From Bacillota bacterium (GTDB lineage: Bacteria > Bacillota > Clostridia > Christensenellales > Aristaeellaceae), in NCBI GenBank assembly GCA_023413135.1, contig JAEZQK010000114.1:46749-110748 (forward strand): a stretch of 64,000 nucleotides of DNA, given 5' to 3'. Position numbers and translations under genes: made by a program. Under the pieces are notes generated by a model, which worked only from the letters and a program-made list of their open reading frames with translations, searched no databases and was not told the origin of the DNA. This document shows positions 25,393 to 33,656 of the stretch, piece by piece (positions within the stretch are counted from its first letter, which is position 1; each line of letters begins with the position of its first letter).

Positions 25393-26505
25393 TTACAGGA
25401 TAATCAATTCTTTGGGCGCTGTAGTCAGGGAATAGCAACCGTCCTTCGTTACCACGCAGCTATTTTCAATGCGCACACCGCCGATGCCCGGCAGATACAC
25501 ACCGGGTTCCACTGTGAGCACGTGGTTTTCACGCGTAATGTCCATGCACAGCATGGAAAGCCTCGGACTTTCGTGGATATCGATGCCCAGGGAATGGCCC
25601 AGCCCATGGCCGAAGTTCTCCGAAAAACCCTGGGCGGCGATATAATCCCTGGCCACGGCGTCCACATCGCGGCACACCTTGCCGGGGGCCAAAGCGTCCT
25701 GCGCCATCTGCTGGGCGGTAAGCACCACGTCATATACATGGCGCATCTTAACGCTAGGTTCACCCAACGCAACGGTGCGGGTCATGTCGGCGCAGTAGCC
25801 GTCCACCTTCGCGCCAAAGTCAAGGGTGATCATATCGCCCTTGCGCACCTTGCGCTCACCGGGAATGGCATGGGGCAGCGATCCGTTTTCGCCGGAAGCC
25901 ACAATGGTGTGGAAGGCAATCTCCTGCGCGCCATGAGTCACCATGTAGTTTTCCAGCGCCCTGGCGATATCCCGCTCCGTCATCCCTTCTTTGATAACGC
26001 CCAGGATGTATTCAAAAGCCTCGCTGGTGATCCTGCAGGCTTTTGCCATCTTCTCGATCTCGGATGCATCCTTTAACTCCCGCAGCTTTTCCGGCGCTTT
26101 GTTCACAGGAGAAAAGGACAGGCCTGCCATCACCTGCTCCATATCGTGGAAATCCCTTACGGTGATGTGGTCGTCCTCATAATATACCTTTTGAATGCTC
26201 TGTTCCTTCAAAATCTTCTGGACGGTCTGATTCTGGTCGCAGTCCCTGGTGGTCATATATACCGAAAAGCCCGGTGCCTGCTTTCCCGCCTGCTCCGTAT
26301 AACGAAAATCCGTCACAATGGCCTTTGCCTGGGCTGTCAAAAGCACCAGCCCTTCGCCGGTATACCCGCTGATATAAAACATGTTGGAGGGCTTGTGCAA
26401 AAGCACCGCTTCCCCCGCATCCACATGCATCGCGTCAAGCAGCTTTTTTACGCGGTCCAAGGTATGGTCACGTCCTTCCTTAGTGCCCATGGGTAAACAA
26501 GGCAT
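25393..26505 (-). CDS. Xaa-Pro aminopeptidase family (M24B) peptidase
   Basis: A 370-residue peptidase removing N-terminal residues before proline. The N-terminal creatinase-like domain (about 15-140) is followed by the pita-bread catalytic domain with metal ligands in LDFGAKVDGYCADMTRT, GHGLGHSLGIDIHESP and VEPGVYLPGIGGVRIEN. Cytoplasmic. Start choice is uncertain: the first ATG is used, but an in-frame ATG at 26490 gives MGTKEGRD, nearer to the family's usual N-terminus. Followed by efp. Confidence 0.95.
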   Translation of the reverse strand: MPCLPMGTKEGRDHTLDRVKKLLDAMHVDAGEAVLLHKPSNMFYISGYTGEGLVLLTAQAKAIVTDFRYTEQAGKQAPGFSVYMTTRDCDQNQTVQKILKEQSIQKVYYEDDHITVRDFHDMEQVMAGLSFSPVNKAPEKLRELKDASEIEKMAKACRITSEAFEYILGVIKEGMTERDIARALENYMVTHGAQEIAFHTIVASGENGSLPHAIPGERKVRKGDMITLDFGAKVDGYCADMTRTVALGEPSVKMRHVYDVVLTAQQMAQDALAPGKVCRDVDAVARDYIAAQGFSENFGHGLGHSLGIDIHESPRLSMLCMDITRENHVLTVEPGVYLPGIGGVRIENSCVVTKDGCYSLTTAPKELIIL

Positions 26506-26584
26506 ATCCTTTGATATTTTACCACAAGCTTTCCACTGTTTCCAGCATTTTTTTCAAAAGCAAGGGAAAAATGCCAGGCCGGTT

Positions 26585-27379
26585 CTATAGTCTGGTTATG
26601 ATAAGGTTCCCCGACTCATATTTCCTTAATCCCCTATAAAAGAACCATACCGCAAAGGCGCAATAGGCCGCGGACGCCGCCAGCCATACCAGCAGCCAGC
26701 CCACAGTAAAGCTCCGGGCCAATCTCAATGGCACATGAACGATGAATGCAGCAGGAATGAGGGAATACATCAGCCCCCGCACCACTCTCTGATAAATGCC
26801 CTCCGGATAAATGCAGAAGTTCACCACGAATTCCTGGCTCATGCCCCCGGCAAAGGAAGCGTCGCCAAAATAGAAGGTCAGCGTGTGGGCCATCAGGCCG
26901 ATGGCCGTGATCAGCAGCGCCCCCACCGGCACACCCAGCGCGAAAAACAGCCAGGCCGAACCGTTTCCACCCTGGGTCAAGGCCATCAGCACCACGCCGT
27001 AGAGCAAATCACCATACGCCGAAAGGGATGTCCTGGCGCAGCATACGTTGAGCAATAAGTTGCAGGGCTGCAACAGGAAAGTATCCAGTTCTCCCGTAAC
27101 GATCAGCCTTGTCAACTGGTCGGCATTGGCGAACAGCACATGGCTTAGGCCAAAGGCGGTGCTGCACAATGCCCAAATGAACATCACATCCTGAAAATCG
27201 TATCCACCGATGCGCCCGCCTACCTGGGAAAAGGCCACCCACCAGAAGAATATGAACGTGGCGTTGGACAATGCCATGCCGAAGGCCTGCATCAAAAAGC
27301 TGGACCGGTATTCCATGGCGGACGCCAGATTCACCTTAAAGTAACACAAAGCTATTTTCAAATGGCGTTTCATCATCAT
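26585..27379 (-). CDS. ABC-2 family exporter permease (second subunit)
   Basis: A 264-residue integral membrane protein with about six helices, of the ABC-2 permease group that comes as two different subunits plus one ATPase (PF06182-like). The phrases FQDVMFIWALCSTAFGLSH and TGELDTFLLQPCNLLLNV are characteristic of this group. The start at 27379 (three ATG codons in a row) follows GGGAGGGA. It is the last gene of the exporter operon, separated from the other permease by a 117-bp gap holding two hairpins. Confidence 0.88.
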   Translation of the reverse strand: MMMKRHLKIALCYFKVNLASAMEYRSSFLMQAFGMALSNATFIFFWWVAFSQVGGRIGGYDFQDVMFIWALCSTAFGLSHVLFANADQLTRLIVTGELDTFLLQPCNLLLNVCCARTSLSAYGDLLYGVVLMALTQGGNGSAWLFFALGVPVGALLITAIGLMAHTLTFYFGDASFAGGMSQEFVVNFCIYPEGIYQRVVRGLMYSLIPAAFIVHVPLRLARSFTVGWLLVWLAASAAYCAFAVWFFYRGLRKYESGNLIITRL

Positions 27380-27440
27380 TCTTCCCTCCCCCAAACATTT
27401 TGAAGGAATCAATAGAAGCTAAGTTGGGACGCATCCGAAG

Positions 27441-27490
27441 GTTTCCAAAGGGCGATCGGAAAGCCCTTTGGTCGCGTCCGCAGACGCGAA
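27441..27490. repeat. Two short hairpins between the exporter permease genes
   Basis: CCAAAGGGC (27445-27453) pairs with GCCCTTTGG (27463-27471), then TCGCGTC-CGCA-GACGCGA (27471-27488). TGGTCGCGTCCGCAGACGCGAA is identical to 14431-14452 inside the family A repeat, so this is a mobile or spreading intergenic piece. Confidence 0.7.
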
Positions 27491-27495
27491 ATCCC

Positions 27496-28287
27496 TCACC
27501 CTCCATTTGTCTGCAAGTTCCGCATCCCGCCGCGATACATCACAACCGAAATTCCCACCGCCACCCCGATCCACAACAGTTGCATCGGCGCCACCTGCAG
27601 GAAAAGCCCCCAGGAAAAGTCCACGAACAATTTTGCTGGACCCCAGGCCACATACGAAAACGGCAGCACCCTTGCGATCCCCTGCAGCCAGCCGGGCAAA
27701 AATTCCACGGGCAAAAACATGCCCAGCATGAACACCAGCTTCTGATAAATCAGGTAAATGGCGCTGTTGTCCTCCAGACGGAAGGCGGTGAGCCCCACAG
27801 CCATCAGGCAAAAGAACTGCAGCGTGATCCCCATCAGCATGCTGAGCAGCATCAGCGGCAGCCCTATCCACTGAAAGCCCGGTATCGGCCCTACAAACAT
27901 AAGCCCCAGCGCCACCGCCAGCGTACCGGTAAACATTAAATTGACAACTACGTGCCCTATTGCGGCCGCCACCTGATAGGCGATATAATGCACAGGCCTG
28001 TTCAAAAGATAGGCCATAGACCCTGTTTTGACATCCTCATTGATTTCTCCCACAATGGGGATGCGGCAGCCGAACACCACCAACTCCGTCACGATCAGGT
28101 ACCACACCACCTGCCCATGGGTGTAGCCGTGCACCGATCCTTCCTGATATATGGCCTGCCACAGGCTGAAAAACACGAAGATGAACAGCGTATAAAACAG
28201 AAGCCCGCTTACCACACGGGCACGGTAGTTGAAGGCGTTCTGCACGTGGATGCGGGCCACCACGGCATATTTGCGTAAATTGTTCAC
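27496..28287 (-). CDS. ABC-2 family exporter permease (first subunit)
   Basis: A 263-residue membrane protein with about six helices. The central VGEINEDVKTGSMAYLLNRPVHY motif is the counterpart of TGELDTFLLQPCN in the other subunit and marks the same PF06182-type family. Its start overlaps the ATPase stop by 4 bases (28284-28287), so ATPase and permease are translationally coupled. The substrate is unknown; the attenuator upstream suggests a toxic compound acting on ribosomes. Confidence 0.9.
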   Translation of the reverse strand: MNNLRKYAVVARIHVQNAFNYRARVVSGLLFYTLFIFVFFSLWQAIYQEGSVHGYTHGQVVWYLIVTELVVFGCRIPIVGEINEDVKTGSMAYLLNRPVHYIAYQVAAAIGHVVVNLMFTGTLAVALGLMFVGPIPGFQWIGLPLMLLSMLMGITLQFFCLMAVGLTAFRLEDNSAIYLIYQKLVFMLGMFLPVEFLPGWLQGIARVLPFSYVAWGPAKLFVDFSWGLFLQVAPMQLLWIGVAVGISVVMYRGGMRNLQTNGG

Positions 28288-29276
28288 ATGCCCACCTCCC
28301 GGGAGCGGAATATGGTGGTGATAATTTCCTCCATCGGCGGATCGTTCACCGTGATATCCGCCACGCCGCCTTTTTCAGTCACCGCCTGCATAACAGTGCC
28401 AATGGGCTGCACCAAGGTATCCACCGTCAATACCGCCTGCGCCCCGCTTTCTTCCACCTTCACCCCGTTCATTTCGGGCAGCTTTCGCGGCTCCAGGAAT
28501 TTCACGGTGATCACCTTGCGGTTTAAATACGTGGCCTTCAGATGCTCGACACTCTGATCCAGCACCACCTGCCCATGATCAATCACCATGGCCCGGCGGC
28601 AGATGTGCTCCACATCGCCTGGGTCATGGCTGGTCAAAAACACCGTGATTCCCTTTTCCCTGTTCCATTCCAATATCAATTCCCGGATCGCCTGCTTCAC
28701 TACCACGTCCAGGCCTATGGTGGGCTCATCCAGGAACAAAATGTCCGGCTCATATAAAAGCGATGCGGCAATCTCGCAGCGGATGCGCTGCCCCAGCGAC
28801 AGCTTGCGCACCGGCGTATGCAGGAATTCCCCCAAGGAGAAGCGCTGGGCCAGAACGTCCACCCGCCTGCGCCGCTCGCTATCCTCTATACCATAGATGG
28901 CCCCGATCATGGCAAAGCTGTCCACCGGAGGCAGGTGCATCCATAGCTGCGAGCGCTGCCCGAACACCGTGCCGATTTGGGCGCACAGCTCCCGCCGCTG
29001 CTTTTTAGGGTCATACCCCAGCACCTGCATATTGCCGGAGGTTGGGTGAAGGATACCCGTCAGCATCTTGATCGTGGTAGATTTGCCCGCGCCGTTGGGG
29101 CCGATAAAGGCAAGCATCTCTCCCCTTTGCACGGTAAAAGAAATGCTTCTAACTGCCTCGACCTCCCGGTATTCGGGCGCAAAAAGCGCCTTCACGTCGG
29201 CTTTGAGCCCCTCGGCCTTTACACGGGTACGGTAATCCTTGCGCAAATTCTCCACCACGATAGCTTCCCGGTTCAT
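28284..29276 (-). CDS. ABC-2 exporter ATP-binding protein
   Basis: A 330-residue ATPase. Walker A FIGPNGAGKSTTIKML (about residues 62-77), ABC signature LSLGQRIRCEIA (LSLGQ, as often in this subgroup), Walker B ILFLDEPTIGLD and the switch His in TSHDPGD. A C-terminal extension of about 80 residues follows, as in DrrA/YbhF-like exporters. The start at 29276 has GGGAGG 8 bases upstream; an upstream GTG at 29285 is less likely. First gene of a three-gene exporter operon under a leader attenuator. Confidence 0.95.
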   Translation of the reverse strand: MNREAIVVENLRKDYRTRVKAEGLKADVKALFAPEYREVEAVRSISFTVQRGEMLAFIGPNGAGKSTTIKMLTGILHPTSGNMQVLGYDPKKQRRELCAQIGTVFGQRSQLWMHLPPVDSFAMIGAIYGIEDSERRRRVDVLAQRFSLGEFLHTPVRKLSLGQRIRCEIAASLLYEPDILFLDEPTIGLDVVVKQAIRELILEWNREKGITVFLTSHDPGDVEHICRRAMVIDHGQVVLDQSVEHLKATYLNRKVITVKFLEPRKLPEMNGVKVEESGAQAVLTVDTLVQPIGTVMQAVTEKGGVADITVNDPPMEEIITTIFRSREVGM

Positions 29277-29290
29277 ATCCTGCACCTCCC

Positions 29291-29322
29291 AAAAATAGAA
29301 AGACCGCGGCTTGCACCGCGGT
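29291..29322 (-). terminator. Attenuator terminator in front of the ABC exporter operon
   Basis: Minus-strand ACCGCGG-TGCAAG-CCGCGGT (29322-29303) followed by CTTTCTATTTTT, ending just before the GGGAGG ribosome binding site of the ATPase gene. A terminator in this place must be passed to express the operon. Confidence 0.85.
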
Positions 29323-29463
29323 TTATCCGAAAGGCCCGCCGGTGCGAAAGCTTACGCCTGCACCGGCCTTAGCCGCTACACGCGCATGTTGATGGTAATG
29401 ACCATAAGTTGCTCACAAGGGTACATGCGCGTAAACATCATGGCAGCCATCCTTTCGGATAAA
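29322..29463 (-). promoter_or_regulatory. Structured leader with nested helices (attenuator region)
   Basis: The first leader bases TTTATCCGAAAGG (29463-29451) pair perfectly with CCTTTCGGATAAA (29334-29322), 13 bp. Inside are a 10-bp helix (29432-29423 with 29389-29380, ACGCGCATGT/ACATGCGCGT) and an 8-bp hairpin (29367-29360 with 29345-29338, GCCGGTGC/GCACCGGC). The 13-bp helix holds the AAAGG of the upstream reading frame. GCGGCT at the upstream frame's stop could pair with AGCCGC of the terminator as an antiterminator. Confidence 0.7.
29376..29441 (-). CDS. Leader peptide, 21 residues (24 from an earlier ATG)
   Basis: A short frame inside the leader: it begins MMFTRMYPCEQLM and ends ITINMRV, with a TAG stop. 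AAAGG lies 9 bases upstream of the first Met used here; an ATG three codons earlier (29450) directly abuts the AAAGG. The 10-bp internal helix lies wholly inside this frame, so a translating or stalled ribosome would open it. Function as a stall-sensing leader peptide is inferred from the layout. Confidence 0.6.
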   Translation of the reverse strand: MMFTRMYPCEQLMVITINMRV

Positions 29464-29471
29464 TTTTTTGC

Positions 29472-29500
29472 AGAATACCACAAATTGGGAGGCGTGTCAA
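29472..29500 (-). promoter_or_regulatory. Promoter of the ABC exporter operon
   Basis: Minus-strand TTGACA (29500-29495), 17-base spacer, TATTCT (29477-29472). The transcript should start near 29465, at the first base of the 13-bp leader helix. Confidence 0.85.
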
Positions 29501-29643
29501 TCCCTTTTCTCAAAATTTGCAGGAAAAATTTCATTTTCTTTTTAAGCTCATCGGCACCAACTCCAACTTCACTGGCCCCGATGAAAGCGGCATTGATACA
29601 GTGCTGATATTGAGCGGCATCACGGATATAGAAGATTTTCCCA

Positions 29644-30780
29644 TTATCCCCTGTACGGCGCAGGGGTGATGTTCCCCAGGATCATGGGTTTTGATGCCCC
29701 CGTGGCGCTGGGTACGTTGCCCGTACGGTGATAGATGGTCTCATAGGCCAGGATGGCGAAGGCCACAGCCTCCTTGGCGTCGGAGGAAAAGCCAAGTTCC
29801 TCCTGGGTCAAGACGGGGCATTCGGGCAAAAGCTCCCGGATCATGGCCACCAGCGTCTTGTTATGGCTGCCCCCGCCGCCCAAAATGATCTCATCGATAG
29901 CGGTTTTGGGAAACACAAAGCGGCGGTAGTTTTCCGCCATGGAAAGGGCGGTATATTTCGTGGCCGTATGCAGCCAGTTTCCCGGCGAAATACCGGGGAA
30001 TTCCCGCAAAGCCTGGTCCACGAACTGTGCGCCGAAGATCTCCCGGCCCGTAGCCTTGGGGGGCGGCATGGTGATATACGGCACAGCCATCCAACGGTCA
30101 AGCACCGCTTCCTCCGCGCTCCCCTGTGCGGCCAAGCTGCCCTCCTCGTCATAAGGCTTTCCATATAGCCGCTTGCACATTTCGTCAATGATCATGTTGG
30201 CAGGCCCCGTATCAAAGGCGGTCACCTGGTCAAGCGTGCAGTTTCTTGGCAGCACGGTGACATTGCCTATTCCCCCCATATTTTGAAGGGCCCTGGCCTT
30301 CTCCCCCCGGTAGATCAGGAATTCGGTATAGGGCACCAGCGGTGCGCCGCGCCCGCCCGCCGCCATATCCATTGCCCGGAAAGAGGACACCACCTGGACG
30401 CCGGTCTCATAGGCGATGATGGCAGGCTCTCCGAATTGCAAGGTGGAAGCCTTATAATCCCCTTCATCCACAGGGATATGGTATACTGTCTGCCCGTGGG
30501 AACCGATGCAGTCAAGCTGCGACATATCAAAGCCAGCCTGAAGGCAAACCTCCCTGGCCGCGGCCGCAAAGGCGTAGCCCAGCTCCACATTCAGGCTGCA
30601 GGCAAGGGCGATGTTGGATTTGCCCAGGGAGCAACAGTCCATGGTCCTTTTTCGCAGTTCCTCTGCCATGGGCACCGTCACGAAGGCAACAAGCCGGGGA
30701 TCGCCGCAGCCTATCTCCACCAGCGCCGCATCGATGCCATCCATTGAGGTGCCGCTGATCAAGCCTACTGCATACGCCAT
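29644..30780 (-). CDS. anmK: Anhydro-N-acetylmuramic acid kinase
   Basis: A 378-residue kinase that opens and phosphorylates 1,6-anhydro-MurNAc to MurNAc-6-phosphate during cell-wall recycling. ATP and sugar motifs are LISGTSMDGIDAALVEI (about residues 8-24), GSHGQTVYH, NMGGIGNVTVL and FDTGPANMIID. Length is usual. It is the last gene of the operon with the dipeptide-type importer (12 bp after the final ATPase gene), which suggests that the importer brings in cell-wall fragments. No murQ or nagZ in the window. Confidence 0.97.
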   Translation of the reverse strand: MAYAVGLISGTSMDGIDAALVEIGCGDPRLVAFVTVPMAEELRKRTMDCCSLGKSNIALACSLNVELGYAFAAAAREVCLQAGFDMSQLDCIGSHGQTVYHIPVDEGDYKASTLQFGEPAIIAYETGVQVVSSFRAMDMAAGGRGAPLVPYTEFLIYRGEKARALQNMGGIGNVTVLPRNCTLDQVTAFDTGPANMIIDEMCKRLYGKPYDEEGSLAAQGSAEEAVLDRWMAVPYITMPPPKATGREIFGAQFVDQALREFPGISPGNWLHTATKYTALSMAENYRRFVFPKTAIDEIILGGGGSHNKTLVAMIRELLPECPVLTQEELGFSSDAKEAVAFAILAYETIYHRTGNVPSATGASKPMILGNITPAPYRG

Positions 30781-30792
30781 AAAAACGCCTCC

Positions 30793-31758
30793 TTACAAAT
30801 GATGGCAAGCCGCCTGATGACTGTCGGACATCCTGGTAAAGACCGGTACCTTCTGCCTGCAGATGTCGGTGCAGCGGCTGCATCTGGTATGGAATGGGCA
30901 CCCGCTGGGAGGGTTGGCCGGACTGGGCACATCGCCGCTTAACAGGATCCGCTGCTTTTTGATCAGCGGGTCCTTGATCGGCACGGCGGAGAGCAGCGCC
31001 TGGGTATAGGGGTGGCAGGGATTTTGATAGACCTCCTCGGTATCCCCCAACTCCATGATGCGGCCCAGGTACATGACGCCCACACTGTTGGAGATATGGC
31101 GCACCACGTTCAGATCGTGGGAGATAAAAATGAGGGAAAGCTTCATCTCCTGCTTCAAATCCATCAAAAGGTTCAAAATCTGCGCCTGGATGGAAACGTC
31201 CAATGCCGAGATGGGCTCATCGGCCACCACAAAGCTGGGCTTGCTGATCAGCGCCCTGGCAATGGAGATACGCTGCTTCTGTCCTCCGGAAAACTGATGG
31301 GGATAGCGATTCAGATGCTCTATGCCCAACCCCACCTTTTCCAGCATGTTCTTTACCCGCTCCTCGGTTTCGCCCTTGCCAAGATGGAAATGTACCCGAA
31401 GCGGCTCGCATAAAAGCTGTTTCACCGTCATTCTGGGGTTCAGCGAGCTGTAAGGGTTTTGGAACACAAACTGCATATCCCGCCTCTTTTTGCGAAGTTC
31501 CTCAGCGCTGAGCCTGGCCACATCCTCCCCCTGGAAGATCACCTGGCCGGCGGTAGGCTCGATCAGCCTTAAAATGCTTGTCCCGGTGGTGCTCTTCCCG
31601 CAGCCGGACTCGCCCACAAGGGCGAACACCGCCTGAGGCATCAGTTGGAAGCTCACGTCCTCCACGGCATGGACATGGCCCACCACCCGTTTGAAAATCC
31701 CCCGCTTGATGGGAAAATACGTTTTCAGGCTTTTGACAGTAAGCAACGCCTCAGGCAT
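30793..31758 (-). CDS. Dipeptide/oligopeptide ABC importer ATPase, DppF/OppF type
   Basis: A 321-residue ATPase. Walker A GESGCGKSTTG, ABC signature FSGGQKQRISIARAL, Walker B VVADEPISALD and the C-terminal oligopeptide-transporter Cys cluster (CPFHTRCSRCTDICRQ), which binds an iron-sulfur cluster in relatives. GGAGG precedes the start at 31758. It overlaps the upstream ATPase gene by 8 bases; both ATPases form the heterodimeric motor. Confidence 0.95.
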   Translation of the reverse strand: MPEALLTVKSLKTYFPIKRGIFKRVVGHVHAVEDVSFQLMPQAVFALVGESGCGKSTTGTSILRLIEPTAGQVIFQGEDVARLSAEELRKKRRDMQFVFQNPYSSLNPRMTVKQLLCEPLRVHFHLGKGETEERVKNMLEKVGLGIEHLNRYPHQFSGGQKQRISIARALISKPSFVVADEPISALDVSIQAQILNLLMDLKQEMKLSLIFISHDLNVVRHISNSVGVMYLGRIMELGDTEEVYQNPCHPYTQALLSAVPIKDPLIKKQRILLSGDVPSPANPPSGCPFHTRCSRCTDICRQKVPVFTRMSDSHQAACHHL

Positions 31759-32746
31759 GTGCTTCCTCCTTCCCCCACAAAAAGCAGCGGCAGCTATGGC
31801 CGGGGGCAATCTCTTTTAGCTCCGGCGCTTTTTCACGGCAGATAGGCATGCAATGAACGCACCTGTCGGCAAAGCGGCAGCTGGGCTTCCACTGTCCGCC
31901 GGGAGGCACCATGCCGGGGATGGCGTACAGCTTTTTCTTTTCACCGCCCAGGGAGGTTACGGCCTGCAAAAGCCCCTTGGTATAGGGGTGCGCCGTATCA
32001 TGGAAGAGGGGGACCACAGGCGCCTGCTCCACAACCTGGCCGGCGTAGAATACCGCCACCTCCTGGCAGGTTTCCGCGATCACGCCCAGATCGTGGGTGA
32101 TCATGATGATGGAGGTATCCCTGCTGGCCTTCAGCTCATTCATCAGATCAAGAATCTGGGCCTGGATGGTCACATCCAGGGCGGTGGTCGGCTCGTCGGC
32201 GATTAGCAGCCTTGGGTTATTGATCAATGCGATAGCTATCATGATCCTTTGCAGTTGCCCGCCCGACAGTTGGTGGGGATAGCTCTGCAATGTCTGTTCG
32301 GGCCTTGGGATGTTCACTTTATGAAGCATCTCCAGGATCAGCGCCTCCATGGCTTTGCGGCTTAAATCCTTGTGGTGGAAGGTCAAAGCCTCCAGCATCT
32401 GCTGGCGAATGGTGAAAATGGGGTCCAGCGCCGTCATGGGCTCCTGGAAGATCATGGCGATCTCCCGGCCCCGGAACCTGCGCATCCTGGCGGTGTCGAC
32501 CTGCAAAAGGTCCACTTCCCCTTCCAGGCTGTTAAACAGGATGCGCCCGCCGGAGGCCTTTAAAGGGTAGGGCAGCAATTGCATCACGGCGGAGGCGGTG
32601 ATGCTTTTGCCGCAGCCGGATTCCCCCACAATGCCAAAGCTCTGCCGCTTCCCAATATTCAGGCTCACGCCCTCCGCAAGGCGCACGGCCCCCTTATCCC
32701 TTTGGATTTCGATCATAAGCTCCTGTATTTCAAGCAAATATTCCAT
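31751..32746 (-). CDS. Dipeptide/oligopeptide ABC importer ATPase, DppD/OppD type
   Basis: A 331-residue ATPase. Walker A GESGCGKSITAS, ABC signature LSGGQLQRIMIAIAL, Walker B LIADEPTTALD and the C-terminal Cys cluster (CRFADRCVHCMPICRE). Second motor subunit of the importer, between the permease gene (13 bp upstream) and the DppF-type gene (overlap). Confidence 0.95.
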   Translation of the reverse strand: MEYLLEIQELMIEIQRDKGAVRLAEGVSLNIGKRQSFGIVGESGCGKSITASAVMQLLPYPLKASGGRILFNSLEGEVDLLQVDTARMRRFRGREIAMIFQEPMTALDPIFTIRQQMLEALTFHHKDLSRKAMEALILEMLHKVNIPRPEQTLQSYPHQLSGGQLQRIMIAIALINNPRLLIADEPTTALDVTIQAQILDLMNELKASRDTSIIMITHDLGVIAETCQEVAVFYAGQVVEQAPVVPLFHDTAHPYTKGLLQAVTSLGGEKKKLYAIPGMVPPGGQWKPSCRFADRCVHCMPICREKAPELKEIAPGHSCRCFLWGKEEAHA

Positions 32747-32759
32747 ATGCCCCTCCCCC

Positions 32760-33644
32760 CTACAGCTTCAGTTTGGGGTCCAGCACGTCCCGAAGACTAT
32801 CCCCCAAAATGTTAAAGGACAGGATGGTCATGATGATGAACAGCGCCGGGAAGATCACCAGCCAGGGCGCCACCTCCATATACTTGCGGCTGTCCGACAG
32901 CATGGATCCCCAGGAGGGGTCAGGGGACTGGATGCCAAGGCCAAGAAAGCTCATGGAAGCCTCCGTGAGGATGGCACCGGATAAAGCTAGCGTAGCCTGC
33001 ACCGTAAAAGGCGCCATTATATTGGGGGTCACATGGCGAAAGAGGATAGAAACCGATTTGAGGCCAGTACTCCTGGCATTTTGGATATAGTCCATGGATT
33101 TGACCGTTTTAACCGATGCCCTGACCGTGCGGGTGAACACCGGTATGTTCACGATGCCGATGGCAATCATAGTGTTGACGATGCTTTTGCCCAGCGCAGC
33201 CACGATGAACAGCGCCAGCAAAATGGAGGGGAACGCGAAAATCACGTCCATCACCATCATAACGGTACTTTCCACCTTGCCTTCAAAATATCCCGCGATC
33301 AGCCCCAGCAGATACCCAAAGCCGGCGGCTATCCCCACGGAGATGATGCCTACCACCAGGGATACCCTGGCGCCAAAGATGATGCGGCTGAACACATCCC
33401 GGCCGAAGTTGTCTGTGCCGAACCAGAATGTGGCGGAGGGAGCCATCAGCTTGGCGGTGCGCCCGCCCACCTTCACCATTTGCGCATAGTCATACCGGGC
33501 GATGAGGGGGGCGAACACCGCCATCAAAACCACCAGGAGGATTCCCATCAGTCCCCAGCGGCCCAAGCCATCGGCCCACAGGTTTTGAATCAGCGACTTG
33601 TCGCCCGCCGCCAGGGCGGCCCTTATGGATTTCCTTCTCTTCAT
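32760..33644 (-). CDS. Dipeptide/oligopeptide ABC importer permease, DppC/OppC type
   Basis: A 294-residue permease with about six helices. The N-terminal cytoplasmic stretch, FGTDNFGRDVFSRIIFGARVSL and the EAA loop EASMSFLGLGIQSPDPSWGSML are diagnostic of the DppC/OppC group. It lies 12 bp downstream of the DppB-type gene. Confidence 0.96.
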   Translation of the reverse strand: MKRRKSIRAALAAGDKSLIQNLWADGLGRWGLMGILLVVLMAVFAPLIARYDYAQMVKVGGRTAKLMAPSATFWFGTDNFGRDVFSRIIFGARVSLVVGIISVGIAAGFGYLLGLIAGYFEGKVESTVMMVMDVIFAFPSILLALFIVAALGKSIVNTMIAIGIVNIPVFTRTVRASVKTVKSMDYIQNARSTGLKSVSILFRHVTPNIMAPFTVQATLALSGAILTEASMSFLGLGIQSPDPSWGSMLSDSRKYMEVAPWLVIFPALFIIMTILSFNILGDSLRDVLDPKLKL

Positions 33645-33656
33645 ATCGCCGCCCCC

